Assembly: GCF_000218485.1 (NCBI RefSeq)
Contig: NZ_AFPB01000174.1
Span: forward strand, 62,001 to 126,000
Reading direction: 5' to 3'
DNA from: Aquimarina agarivorans
GTDB taxonomy: Bacteria > Bacteroidota > Bacteroidia > Flavobacteriales > Flavobacteriaceae
DNA: 64,000 nt
The notes under the pieces were generated by a model. That model searched no databases, was not told the DNA's origin, and worked only from the letters and a program-made list of their open reading frames with translations. Positions within the stretch are counted from its first letter, which is position 1, and each line of letters opens with the position of its first letter. Shown here in pieces: positions 37,284 through 46,112 of this stretch. The position numbers and the translations under genes were made by a program.

Positions 37284-38038
37284 ATGGCAGAAATACAAAT
37301 TACTACTACACAAAATGTAACTATAAACTTTAAAGCAGCTGATGCTGGAGAGCGTATTTTGGCTTATTTTATTGATTTGGTCATAAAATCATCTTATGTA
37401 GGTGTGGTAATTTATTTGCTGTCCAGTTATGCTAGCCGCCAAGGGAGTAATTTTTTTGACAGCTTTGCTAGTGATATGTGGAGTATTATAGCTTTAGTAA
37501 TTATTTTTTTTCGCCTATTATTTTTTACACCTTAGTGCAGGAAGCTATGCTAAATGGTCAAACATTAGGAAAAAAGATTGCTAAAGTACAAGTGGTTAAA
37601 ATTGATGGTTATCGCGCCGGTTTTCTGGATTATTTTATTCGCTGGGTAATGCGCATTGTTGATATTAATTTATTTTCGGGGGTTGTTGCCTTGGTAGTAA
37701 TCGGAAGCTCAAAAAAGCATCAGCGTTTAGGCGGCATAGCATCGGGTACTGCTGTAATCACTTTAAAAAATAAAGTGACTATTGATCATACAATTTTGCA
37801 GGAAGTTGAAGCAGATTACGAACCCGTGTATACTTCAGTATTAAAACTATCTGATAATGATGTGCGTATTATTAAAGAAAATTTGATTACAGCATTAAAA
37901 ACAGAAGACCATAAAACATTATTAATTATTAAAGAAAAAATCATTAAGGTCATTGGACAAACCCCTGCAAAGGATATAACTGCTGAAAATTTTATAAAGC
38001 GTGTAATTAAAGATTATAACCACTACAGTGCTATGTAG
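37284..38038 (+). pseudogene. RDD family membrane protein, frameshifted at a T8 run (37504-37511)
   Basis: Two frames (37284-37535 and 37478-38038) make one RDD protein. The first begins with GERILAYFIDLVIKS, which contains the R-D pair of the family; the second has LNGQTLGKKIAKVQVVKIDGYRAGFLDYFIRWVMR and HQRLGGIASGT. One extra T in the T8 run restores VIIFFSPIIFYTLVQEA. The C-terminal ~80 residues are a cytoplasmic helical extension. Function unknown; RDD and SpoIIM genes are regularly neighbours. Confidence 0.8.
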
Positions 38039-38052
38039 TACCATTAAAATTT

Positions 38053-38087
38053 TTGCTATTTGCAATGAGCTAGAATTGGCTAACTAA
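38053..38087. repeat. Heptad-like array after the RDD gene (TTGCTAT, TTGCAAT, GAGCTAG, AATTGGC, TAACTAA)
   Basis: Degenerate 7-nt units of the same GCTAAT family as in the thi operon fill the gap between two convergent genes. They also supply the TAG stop of the DUF805 gene at 38080-38082. No four-helix-bundle gene is near. Confidence 0.45.
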
Positions 38088-38517
38088 TTCCAATATCGTC
38101 CAATTCATTGTAAGGTTTTTTTGGATCATCTCCATATTCATTAGGACCTTGATAGCCTTCGGTAATTAATAAAATAAACAACCAAATCCAACCAATAATA
38201 GGGACTAATATCAATAGCAAAAACCATCCACTTTTGTTAACATCATGTAATCTCCTGATTGAAACAGCCAAATAAGGGATAAACATTAATACGCTAAAAA
38301 TGGTAGATAAAAATCCAAAGTTGCCTGAAAATAAATCAAAAAGGTTGTCAATTACTCCCAATAGGGCCGAAAAGATAGAATAAAACAAGTAAAACATCCA
38401 AAACTCTTTCCTTCGGGACCGACTGCTAAAATCCAAATATTTGTGCAGTGCCATCGTAAACCATTCCATAGGCATGTATTCTTTATTAAAAGAAAGATGG
38501 AGTAAATTTTCCTCCAT
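38080..38517 (-). CDS. DUF805 family membrane protein (copy 2)
   Basis: A 145-residue protein with four hydrophobic segments and the DUF805 hallmarks: YLDFSSRSRRKEFWMF, RRLHDVNKSGWF and EGYQGPNEYGDDPK. Alignment to its neighbour at 38537 suggests translation may really begin at one of the methionines near 38469-38475, giving a ~129-residue protein that starts MEW. The two DUF805 genes are 19 bases apart on the same strand and clearly paralogous. DUF805 relatives include inner-membrane proteins of unknown function. Confidence 0.82.
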   Translation of the reverse strand: MEENLLHLSFNKEYMPMEWFTMALHKYLDFSSRSRRKEFWMFYLFYSIFSALLGVIDNLFDLFSGNFGFLSTIFSVLMFIPYLAVSIRRLHDVNKSGWFLLLILVPIIGWIWLFILLITEGYQGPNEYGDDPKKPYNELDDIGIS

Positions 38518-38536
38518 CTTTTAGCGTAGTTTAAAA

Positions 38537-38920
38537 TTAACTCGTTACTCCAATTTCGTCTAACTCATTGTCTGGATTTTTTGGATTAGGACCGTATTCG
38601 TTTGGACCTGGTTCACTGTCCTGACATAGTAATACAATAAGCCAAATGGCACCAATTAATGGAATTAGTATTATTAAGAAAAACCATCCACTTTTGCCAA
38701 TATCATGCAAACGTCTTACAACTACTGCTAAGCTTGGTAATGCAACAGCCAATGAGTATATGTATGATAATGCAACTAATTCGGGGCTGATTGCGTAAGT
38801 TATTCCCACAATAATGTAGCTAATTATAGTGCTAATCAAGGTAAACATCCAATATTCTTTTCTTCTTGCTCGACCATTAAAATCGACATATTGTTTAAGT
38901 ACTTTTAAATACCATTCCAT
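38537..38920 (-). CDS. DUF805 family membrane protein (copy 1)
   Basis: A 127-residue paralogue of the following gene, with MEWYLKVLKQYVDFNGRARRKEYWMF at the start (arginine-rich cytoplasmic turn), RRLHDIGKSGWFFLI and EPGPNEYGPNPKNP near the end. Four membrane helices are expected. It is the first gene of the pair and diverges from bioB across 180 bases. Confidence 0.85.
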   Translation of the reverse strand: MEWYLKVLKQYVDFNGRARRKEYWMFTLISTIISYIIVGITYAISPELVALSYIYSLAVALPSLAVVVRRLHDIGKSGWFFLIILIPLIGAIWLIVLLCQDSEPGPNEYGPNPKNPDNELDEIGVTS

Positions 38921-39052
38921 AGTTTATATACATTTAGTTAGTAATCAAATGTAAGAAATTGTTTCACTAAAAAAAATTCAGTGATTTTATTTACCTGTAA
39001 TATGGGATTTTATACGGTAAAATAAAAGATAAATGAAATCGTCAACTTAATT

Positions 39053-39082
39053 ATTGGTAGACTTCATTTTTTCTTATTTTTG
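39053..39082 (+). promoter_or_regulatory. bioB promoter: -33 TTGG and -7 TATTTTTG
   Basis: TATTTTTG at 39075-39082 matches TAnnTTTG, and TTG at 39054-39056 is at the expected -33 spacing. The start codon follows 20 bases after the -7 box. This placement argues that the in-frame TTG at 39054 is promoter, not start codon. Confidence 0.55.
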
Positions 39083-39101
39083 GCTTACTGATTCTATTAC
39101 A

Positions 39102-40184
39102 ATGAGCGAAACGAGACACGACTGGACGAAAGAGGAAATTCTTGAAATTTATAATAAACCTTTAATGGAACTGTTGTACCAAGCAGCAACAACGCATCGT
39201 AAATATCACGATCCAAATACCGTTCAGGTATCTACCTTATTATCTATTAAAACCGGAGGATGTCCTGAAGATTGTGGGTATTGCCCGCAAGCAGCACGGT
39301 ACCATACTGACGTTGATGGAAATGATTTAATGTCCGTGCAACAAGTAAAAGCGCAAGCCTTACGAGCAAAGGCAGGTGGGAGCTCACGTGTTTGTATGGG
39401 AGCGGCTTGGCGTAATGTAAAAGACGGACCTGAATTTGACAACGTGTTGGAAATGGTGCGTACCATTAACAAACTGGACATGGAAGTTTGTTGTACTTTG
39501 GGGATGATTACCGAAAACCAGGCAGCGCGTTTGGCTGAGGCAGGGTTATATGCTTACAACCATAACCTGGACACTTCGGAGGATTATTACAAAGAAGTGA
39601 TTTCTACCCGTGGTTTCGAAGATCGTTTGACTACCATTGACAACGTACGAAAAACCAACGTTACCGTTTGTAGTGGCGGAATCATTGGAATGGGTGAAAA
39701 AGAAGCAGACCGTGCAGGAATGTTAGTGGCATTGGCAACTTTAGATCCACAACCAGAATCTGTTCCTATTAATGCTTTAGTAGCAGTAGAAGGGACGCCA
39801 ATGGAAAACGAAAAGCCTGTGCCTATTTGGGATATGATTCGTATGGTAGCCACTACGCGTATTGTAATGCCACAAACGCAGGTACGCCTTTCGGCAGGAA
39901 GGACGCAAATGAGTAGAGAAGGGCAAGCAATGTGCTTTTTTGCTGGAGCAAATTCTATTTTTGCTGGAGACAAGCTCCTTACCACTCCAAATCCCGATGT
40001 GGCCGAGGATATGAAGATGTTTGAATTGCTAGGCTTAACTCCGCAAAAACCTTTCGTTAAAAAGGCGCGACCTGAAACTGTAGAGGCTGAAAATTCCGCG
40101 CTATCAGATTTGGGAGAAAAGCCGAAATGGACACGTCCTGAGCATAAAATTGAAAGAAATTTGGAAGCGCAAAAAAATAAATAA
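39102..40184 (+). CDS. bioB: Biotin synthase
   Basis: A 360-residue radical SAM enzyme with C54, C58 and C61 (CPEDCGYC). RVCMGAAWR, CCTLGMI, YNHNLDTS, VCSGGIIGMGE and RLSAGRTQM are all conserved in BioB and cover the 2Fe-2S ligands and substrate site. It inserts sulfur into dethiobiotin. The ATG at 39102 follows a clear promoter. The C-terminal ~30 residues beyond KPFVKKARPETV are a polar extension. No other bio genes are in view. Confidence 0.95.
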   Translation: MSETRHDWTKEEILEIYNKPLMELLYQAATTHRKYHDPNTVQVSTLLSIKTGGCPEDCGYCPQAARYHTDVDGNDLMSVQQVKAQALRAKAGGSSRVCMGAAWRNVKDGPEFDNVLEMVRTINKLDMEVCCTLGMITENQAARLAEAGLYAYNHNLDTSEDYYKEVISTRGFEDRLTTIDNVRKTNVTVCSGGIIGMGEKEADRAGMLVALATLDPQPESVPINALVAVEGTPMENEKPVPIWDMIRMVATTRIVMPQTQVRLSAGRTQMSREGQAMCFFAGANSIFAGDKLLTTPNPDVAEDMKMFELLGLTPQKPFVKKARPETVEAENSALSDLGEKPKWTRPEHKIERNLEAQKNK

Positions 40185-40214
40185 TTTGTTTTTTGTTATT
40201 TTAGTGTTCTGATA

Positions 40215-41093
40215 ATGAACCAAAAAATCTCCTTAGAACCAGTTGTTAAGTTAAAAGAAGTCTCAAAAAGGGAGTTCTATGAAAATTATGTAATTCCGCA
40301 AAAACCAGTAATTGTTGAGCGTTTTGTAAGTGATTGGGATGCTTCAAATTTATGGACGTTGGATTATATAAAGGAGGTGGCCGGAAATAAGCATGTGCCG
40401 CTTTATGACAATCGTATTCCAGTAAATAACGCTAAGCGCAAATTTAATGAGCCGCATTTGCATAAAACGCTTGCGGAATATATTGATGACTTAAGTAATG
40501 GACCTACACCGTACCGAATTTTCTTATATAATTTACTAAAAGAAGCACCAAAACTTCAGCAAGATTTTAGTTATCCCAAGGACACAGGGTTGCGTTTCTT
40601 GAAAAAGTTGCCTATGCTGTTTTTTGGAGGAATCAATTCAAAAGTGTTTATGCATTACGATATTGATTATGCTAATATTTTGCACTTCCATTTTAATGGA
40701 GAAAAGCAATGTATTTTATTTCCTCCTTCGGAATCAAAATATTTGTACAAGTTACCAAATGCTTTGGTGGCTTATCATGAAATAGATTTTGAAAACCCCG
40801 ATTTTGTTAAATTTCCTGCCTTGCTCAAAGCAAAAGGATTTTTAGCACATTTAAATCATGGCGATATGCTGTACATGCCCGAAGGCTATTGGCATCAAAT
40901 GACTTACAAAACGCCAGGGTTTAGCATGAGCTTGCGGGCTTTACCCATTTCAAAATACCATTTAGCAAAGGCTGTTTACAATGTTTTTGTCATGCGCCAT
41001 TTTGATAACTTAATGCGAACCATTGGACAAGAGGCGTGGGTAAACTATAAAAATAAATACGCCGTAAAACACACAAATAAAAAGTGGGCTTGA
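40215..41093 (+). CDS. Cupin-like / JmjC-fold protein
   Basis: A 292-residue member of the cupin_8 group. The N-terminal EFYENYVIPQKPVIVERFVSDW is the usual opening, FMHYDIDYANILHFHFNGEKQCILFPP carries an HxD pair for iron, and DMLYMPEGYWHQM gives the distal histidine. It is therefore a probable 2-oxoglutarate/Fe(II) hydroxylase of protein or small-molecule substrates. It begins 30 bases after bioB and may share its transcript, though no functional link is known. Confidence 0.8.
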   Translation: MNQKISLEPVVKLKEVSKREFYENYVIPQKPVIVERFVSDWDASNLWTLDYIKEVAGNKHVPLYDNRIPVNNAKRKFNEPHLHKTLAEYIDDLSNGPTPYRIFLYNLLKEAPKLQQDFSYPKDTGLRFLKKLPMLFFGGINSKVFMHYDIDYANILHFHFNGEKQCILFPPSESKYLYKLPNALVAYHEIDFENPDFVKFPALLKAKGFLAHLNHGDMLYMPEGYWHQMTYKTPGFSMSLRALPISKYHLAKAVYNVFVMRHFDNLMRTIGQEAWVNYKNKYAVKHTNKKWA

Positions 41094-41371
41094 TTGTATA
41101 GTTCGTAACATTGAATTACCCATTTAAAATGGACTTTTCGCTTAATACTTCATGCCTCAACATAGGCTTGGCTCTGTTTTCATTCTTGTTCAAACAAAGA
41201 ACATCTAATTTTTTTAAGCAATTTGAACTAATACTCTTTTGATGCAAAGTCATTCAATAAGCGTCGTTTTTTGTAAAAAAATGCTGAATGAAAATTTTAG
41301 TCTTATTCAAATCGGATATACTTTCTTGCGTAAGCTAAAAAAAACTTATCATTTATTTTAAGTTAGTATTA

Positions 41372-41710
41372 CTAATACAAATCAGCAGGATCCCAAAACT
41401 TAGTTTTAAAGTCAACCACCTTATCATTTTTAACAACTATGCCTTCGCTTTCTAGTAATTGTTGCATTAAATTTGAGCCAGGAAAATGATGTTTTCCAGT
41501 CAATAAGCCTTGGCGATTGACAACCCTGTGCGCAGGTACATCCATTCGGGAATGTGCAGCATTCATTGCCCAGCCTACCATACGCGAACTTTTAGGAGCA
41601 CCTAAGTGTTTGGCTATTGCGCCATAGCTTGTTACTCTGCCATAAGGAACTTGTACTACCACTTCATAAACACGTTCAAAAAAGTTTAAGGTATTTGGGT
41701 TGTATTGCAT
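41372..41710 (-). CDS. Alkyltransferase-like protein (MGMT family without the active cysteine)
   Basis: A 112-residue protein covering only the DNA-binding MGMT domain: VPYGRVTSYGAIAKHLGAPKSSRMVGWAM and then VPAHRVVNRQGLLTGKHHFPG. In methyltransferases the motif is PCHRV; here the cysteine is an alanine (PAHRVV). Such ATL proteins bind O6-alkylguanine lesions and pass them to nucleotide excision repair. It is followed by a LysE-type transporter 15 bases upstream on the minus strand. Confidence 0.88.
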   Translation of the reverse strand: MQYNPNTLNFFERVYEVVVQVPYGRVTSYGAIAKHLGAPKSSRMVGWAMNAAHSRMDVPAHRVVNRQGLLTGKHHFPGSNLMQQLLESEGIVVKNDKVVDFKTKFWDPADLY

Positions 41711-41725
41711 AATTTAAACACAAAA

Positions 41726-42355
41726 TTATTCTGCCAAAATGCGTATAACAGTAACTACCATTAAAATACCCATTAGCATAGCCATAAAGTAATTGGATTT
41801 TTGGGCAAAACGTTCTTCTTTTATTTGAATTTTTAAGAATGAAATGGCGTAAATGTAAAGCATCACAAATGTGCCAGTTGATGCCGCAAGGATGAAGCTG
41901 TAAATTGTAGGTAAATCATATTCAACAGTTCCTTTTAAGTTTAAGGCAGCACCCACCATACAAAAATAGGGAATGGGTAAAATATTAAACGCAGATATCA
42001 TAGCACCTTTGAAAAAGCTACGCAAAGCGCCGTGTTGGGAGAGTTTTACTTTTTTTTGGCTGGCTCTTTTTTTTGCTTTAATAAAAAAGTAGATACCAAG
42101 CAAAAGAAAAACAACTACACCAGTACGCAATATCATATGATACATCCAGCGGTCGTCAAAAATATAACGTGCCAATTGTATAGCGATTAATGCTTGCAAA
42201 AGAACCACGACTGAGGCGCCAAAAGCAACTAAAATCCCGCTTCTTTTTCCGCGCTCTAAACATGTTTTAGCTACTGTCATATTTACAAGGCCAGGAGGAA
42301 TAACACCTACAAAGGCAGCAAAAAAAGTGATGACAAAAAGCTTAGTAGTAATCAA
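41726..42355 (-). CDS. LysE family transporter
   Basis: A 209-residue protein with about six membrane helices and the family opening FAAFVGVIPPGLVNMTVAKTCLERGKRSG. LysE-type exporters move amino acids or related solutes outward; the substrate is not evident. The start codon is TTG at 42355, two bases after the trmB stop, and no better in-frame start exists; translational coupling to trmB is likely. Confidence 0.8.
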   Translation of the reverse strand: MITTKLFVITFFAAFVGVIPPGLVNMTVAKTCLERGKRSGILVAFGASVVVLLQALIAIQLARYIFDDRWMYHMILRTGVVVFLLLGIYFFIKAKKRASQKKVKLSQHGALRSFFKGAMISAFNILPIPYFCMVGAALNLKGTVEYDLPTIYSFILAASTGTFVMLYIYAISFLKIQIKEERFAQKSNYFMAMLMGILMVVTVIRILAE

Positions 42356-42357
42356 GT

Positions 42358-43029
42358 TTACTTTATTTTAAATCGGGTATAAGTTATGGCTTTATTTTTT
42401 TCAAGATACTGATTTTCATAAAAAGTTTGGATGGCTAATACCTCTTTTGGAGCACCTTCGTTTTTGTAAATGTCATGATTGGCATAAAGTACCTCGTGAC
42501 CCGCACCATGCAGCAAACCAAGGGTGTAGCCGTGCATGAATTCGCTGTCCGTTTTTAAATGCATAACGCCATCTTTGGTCAAAATCTTTTTGTAATTAGC
42601 TAAAAAAGTAGCATTGGTCATGCGGTGTTTGGTGCGCTTGTATTTTATTTGAGGATCAGGAAAAGTAATCCAAATTTCAGAAACTTCGGCTTCAGCAAAA
42701 ATGTAATTTATAAGTTCAATTTGTGTGCGAATAAAGTAGACGTTGTTCAAATTTTCCTCCGTTGCAGTTTTTGCTCCGCGCCAAAATCGAGCTCCTTTTA
42801 TATCAATGCCAATAAAATTTTTTTCAGGATAAAGTTGGGCGAGTCCTACAGTGTATTCGCCTTTTCCACAGCCCAATTCCAGTACTATGGGATGATCATT
42901 TCCAAAACGTTTGCTCCAGTTTCCTTTTAAGTCAAAACTATTTTCAATAACCTCTTCACGAGTTGGTTGAATGACATTTTCAAAAGTTTTATTTTCATTA
43001 AAACGTTTCAGTTTGTTTTTACTTCCCAC
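42358..43029 (-). CDS. trmB: tRNA (guanine-N7)-methyltransferase
   Basis: About 223 residues with SAM-binding LELGCGKGEYTVGLA, FIGIDIKGARFW, and the TrmB motif ITFPDPQIKYKRTKHRM. It methylates G46 of tRNA. The GTG at 43029 (MGSKNKLKRF) is preferred because that is the usual start in this family; an in-frame GTG six bases earlier gives MLVGSK. It forms a short operon with the LysE-type transporter and possibly the ATL gene. Confidence 0.92.
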   Translation of the reverse strand: MGSKNKLKRFNENKTFENVIQPTREEVIENSFDLKGNWSKRFGNDHPIVLELGCGKGEYTVGLAQLYPEKNFIGIDIKGARFWRGAKTATEENLNNVYFIRTQIELINYIFAEAEVSEIWITFPDPQIKYKRTKHRMTNATFLANYKKILTKDGVMHLKTDSEFMHGYTLGLLHGAGHEVLYANHDIYKNEGAPKEVLAIQTFYENQYLEKNKAITYTRFKIK

Positions 43030-43035
43030 AAGCAC

Positions 43036-43747
43036 AAAATTTATTTCTCCGTAAGGAGATTATCAAATATCGTGCAAAACTAAGGAATAATACCAAGTTA
43101 AAGTTGATATCCATTCAATCATTTGTGAATTGTAAAGCTTTCATTTAACTAAAAAATTAAATTCTTTTTATCATTAATCGAAACTAGCTTTCAACACATG
43201 GTCTTTTTACTTTTTTGCGCTATTTCCTGAAATCGTGTTAATGATAGGTGAGAGCTATAATACCGTTTCAAAAGTTAAATTGCCCCAAAAAAAGGTATCT
43301 ATAGAGGATATTTATAGAATGGCGTAGATTTATAAAACGTATTTAAGTGCTTAGGAGATTTTAATTGATGGCATTTTGATTCGCGTTTTAATATTATTGT
43401 ATTAGTCATCATCACGACGCTTTACCGTAATAAAAGAGCGATTAAGGAAAATAAGTACTAGTATTAGCTTATATAGGTGTTGTTTTGCCTATGGGTTTGA
43501 AAAATGGAAAAGATTGTAGCTTTAATAACATTATGTTAATATTATCAAAAAAAACATTCAATACATTTATTCGTTATATCTTTAGTATGAGTAGTTTTAT
43601 TTAAGTTTTTGATTGATTAGTTGAAGTTGATAATTGACTAGGATTAGCTAATTGAAAGTTTTTTGAAGTGTAATTTAAGGCACGTTATTTGATAATGTAT
43701 TACTTGTTGACTGATTGGTAATAGTGTTATTTTAATGTTTATATTTT
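43036..43747. other. 712-base region without a convincing gene; possible decayed coding trace
   Basis: The longest gene-free stretch in the window. Around 43265-43410 one plus-strand frame reads KVKLPQKKVSIEDIYRMA before a stop and two further short stretches, as a decayed gene might, but I cannot assign it. A small hairpin TCTCC-GTAA-GGAGA lies at about 43048-43061, just upstream of trmB. Just before the gene at 43748 is an 11-bp-spaced GTGTTAT / ATGTTTA pair. Confidence 0.35.
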
Positions 43748-43954
43748 ATGAAAAAAATTATTATTCCCTTAGCACTTTGTTTATACATTATTTTATTGCA
43801 ATTTGATAAAATTGATCAAGAGGAATTAAATAGCGAAGCATCTGTTTTTTGTGCTGAGGAACAATTGGCAGTTAAAGAGGAGGCTGTAGTACTGCCTATC
43901 CCTGTTGCGTTGGATTGTAATAAATTGGCTAATAAGGATAAAAGTGTTGATTAA
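43748..43954 (+). CDS. Small hypothetical protein with N-terminal hydrophobic helix, 68 aa
   Basis: The product starts MKKIIIPLALCLYIILLQF, a signal-anchor or signal peptide, followed by an acidic stretch (DQEELNSE) and two cysteines (FCAEEQ and LDCNKL). I recognise no family. The gene ends one base before the stop of the convergent phoR gene. A pair of TAACA-like boxes, 11 bp apart, lies directly before its start (43724-43741), which could place it in the Pho regulon. Confidence 0.4.
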   Translation: MKKIIIPLALCLYIILLQFDKIDQEELNSEASVFCAEEQLAVKEEAVVLPIPVALDCNKLANKDKSVD

Positions 43955-43955
43955 A

Positions 43956-45029
43956 TTACCTGTTGTCCAATTCAGGTTCAACAAAAGCACTGGATCTTTC
44001 AAGAGTAAACGAAAATTCACTCCCTATGCCGTACACACTGTCTACATAAATATGTTCATTGTGTGCTTCAACAATATGCTTTACAATGGATAAGCCTAAG
44101 CCAGAGCCACCTTCGTCCCTAGACCTACTTTTATCCACTCGGTAAAATCGTTCAAAAAGCCTTGGTATAAATTCTTTTTTAATACCCTCGCCATTATCGG
44201 TTACCCGTACTATAATTTTTGAGCCTACTAAATCTTCAATACTTACCTCGGTGGTGCCATCCTTATGTCCATATTTAATGGAGTTTACAACTAAATTGGT
44301 AAGCACCTGTCTAATACGTTCCCTTTCGGCTTTTACTAAAATAGGTTTCTGATAATTACGATCTAGTATAAGTGCTATATTTTTTTTTCCTGCTTTAATT
44401 TCTAAAAGCTCAAATACATTTTGAATCAATTCAACAATGTCAAAATCTTCATATTCTACGGTCATGCTTCCTACCTCTAATTTGGTAATTAAATCCAAAT
44501 CTTCAATAATATAATTGAGCCTGTCTACGCCTTTGCTGGCTCTTTTTAAATATTTTTTACATAGCTCAGGCTTGTTCATGGCACCATCTAAAAGGGTTAA
44601 AATATAGCCTTGTATGGTAAATAAAGGTGTTTTTAACTCGTGCGAAACGTTTCCTAAAAATTCTTTGCGGTAAGCATCACGTCCTTTTAGGGTTTCAATC
44701 TCTATTTTTCGTTTTGTAGCGTAGTTTCGTACCTGATCCATTAGCAGTTTCATGTCAGTAATAACTAATGTAGGATTGGATGTTTTTTCTTCAATCATAT
44801 CCAATTCTTCATAAATACGGTTAACACGACTATAAATGTATTTTTGGGTACGGAATTGCACCAATAAATAAATAGCGGCAAACGCGCCTACCCAAAATAG
44901 GAGTACAAATAACAGATTAAAAAAATTAAAGCACCATAACAATCCTGTTAAAAATAAAGTAAGAACCAGACTGGTATAAAGTGCAGTTCTGAAAGAAAAT
45001 ACATTTGGAGTAGTAAAAGACTTAATCAT
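43956..45029 (-). CDS. phoR: Phosphate-type sensor histidine kinase PhoR
   Basis: A 357-residue kinase with two close membrane helices (residues ~15-60), a short linker, HisKA FLGNVSHELKTPLFTIQGY (phospho-acceptor H near residue 135) and HATPase blocks NLVVNSIKYG, DNGEGI, RFYRVDKSRSRDEGGSGLGLSIVKHI. The HELKTPL form and RFYRVDKSRSR are typical of PhoR/ResE kinases. It is 139 bases downstream of the OmpR-type regulator and near a phosphate transporter, which supports a phosphate-sensing role. Confidence 0.82.
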   Translation of the reverse strand: MIKSFTTPNVFSFRTALYTSLVLTLFLTGLLWCFNFFNLLFVLLFWVGAFAAIYLLVQFRTQKYIYSRVNRIYEELDMIEEKTSNPTLVITDMKLLMDQVRNYATKRKIEIETLKGRDAYRKEFLGNVSHELKTPLFTIQGYILTLLDGAMNKPELCKKYLKRASKGVDRLNYIIEDLDLITKLEVGSMTVEYEDFDIVELIQNVFELLEIKAGKKNIALILDRNYQKPILVKAERERIRQVLTNLVVNSIKYGHKDGTTEVSIEDLVGSKIIVRVTDNGEGIKKEFIPRLFERFYRVDKSRSRDEGGSGLGLSIVKHIVEAHNEHIYVDSVYGIGSEFSFTLERSSAFVEPELDNR

Positions 45030-45168
45030 AAAGATTTATGTTTTCAGGCAAACATAAGGTACTTAAAATTTGTAAAACGAGGATCGGGATAAGCTAAAAA
45101 AGGCTTAACAAAAGTCAACCCTTTTTAGATATTTTTAAGCAGGATAAACGTGTGTGCAATTAAAAAGG

Positions 45169-45852
45169 TTACACTACAAATTTATAACCTACACCTTTGA
45201 TGGTTTTAAAACTCGCATCGCCAATTTTTTCCCTTAGTTTTCTTATGTGTACATCAATAGTTCTGCCTCCAACGATAACCTCTTCACCCCAAACACGTTG
45301 CAAAATATCTTCGCGCTTAAATACTTTGCCAGGTTTTGATGCTAATAATGAAAGCAGTTCAAATTCTTTACGCGGTAAAATTAATTCTTTTTTGTTATGG
45401 ATTACCTTGTACTCATCTCTGTTAATGATGAGTTCGCCTATTTTTAAAGCCTGTGAGTTTTCCTCATCTTTTTTGAACCTTCTTAATAAGGCTTTTACTT
45501 TACTTACTAATACTTTTGGTCGAATTGGTTTAGTAATGTAATCATCGGCACCAGCATCAAATCCAGCAACTTGAGAATAATCTTCGCCTCGGGCAGTTAA
45601 AAAAGTAATTACGGTATCTTCCAGACCAGGTAGTTTTCTGATTTTTTCGCAAGCTTCAATACCGTCCATTTCGGGCATCATCACATCAAGAATAATTAAT
45701 TGAGGCTTTATTTTTTTTGCCTTTTTAATTGCTTCCAAACCATTATCCGCAGTGATTACGTTGTAGCCTTCATCGGTAAGGTTATAGCCAACAATTTCTA
45801 AAATATCGGGCTCATCATCAACTAAAAGTATGGTGGTGTCTTTTTTATTCAT
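45169..45852 (-). CDS. phoB: OmpR-family response regulator PhoB
   Basis: About 227 residues from the ATG at 45852 (MNKKDTTILLVDDEPD); the longer frame from 45939 adds an unlikely leader. The receiver has DDEPD, LIILDVMMPEMDG and YITKPIRP. The winged-helix DNA-binding domain has EFELLSLLASKPGKVFKREDIL and VIVGGRTIDVHIRKLREKIG. It lies with phoR and the PiT transporter, so it is the probable phosphate regulator. Its upstream region (45951-45990) contains 11-bp-spaced TAACA-type boxes, suggesting autoregulation. Confidence 0.87.
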   Translation of the reverse strand: MNKKDTTILLVDDEPDILEIVGYNLTDEGYNVITADNGLEAIKKAKKIKPQLIILDVMMPEMDGIEACEKIRKLPGLEDTVITFLTARGEDYSQVAGFDAGADDYITKPIRPKVLVSKVKALLRRFKKDEENSQALKIGELIINRDEYKVIHNKKELILPRKEFELLSLLASKPGKVFKREDILQRVWGEEVIVGGRTIDVHIRKLREKIGDASFKTIKGVGYKFVV

Positions 45853-45950
45853 TGTGTAAAATTGTAATAAAATATATGCTTTGTACTTATGCCATAAATT
45901 TAGGAAGATCATACAAACAAACTGGTATAAATATACCACTTAATACTAAG

Positions 45951-45990
45951 TAAACATATTTGTGTACACTTAGTAACAATATGCTAACAT
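45951..45990 (-). promoter_or_regulatory. Candidate Pho box upstream of phoB (TAAACAT, GTGTACA, GTAACAA, CTAACAT at 11-bp steps)
   Basis: On the plus strand TAAACAT (45951), a degenerate GTGTACA (45962), GTAACAA (45973) and CTAACAT (45984) fall in exact 11-bp register, about 100 bases before the start codon. Bacillus PhoP boxes are TT(A/C/T)ACA repeats with the same period. A GGTATA-AA-TATACC palindrome at 45924-45937 lies closer to the gene. Confidence 0.5.
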
Positions 45991-46112
45991 AACCACTTCA
46001 GCTCAAAACTTTAAATTAACTTAGTTAAGGTTAAAAAAAACAACTCTTAATTTTAACAATTTGATTTTCAAAAATTTGATCAACAATTGGGCTTTGCACC
46101 AGTAAATTTAAA

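Noticed and set aside
39587-39985. 132-codon frame opposite bioB
   Set aside because: Antisense shadow of a conserved enzyme, with composition typical of reverse-complement frames.
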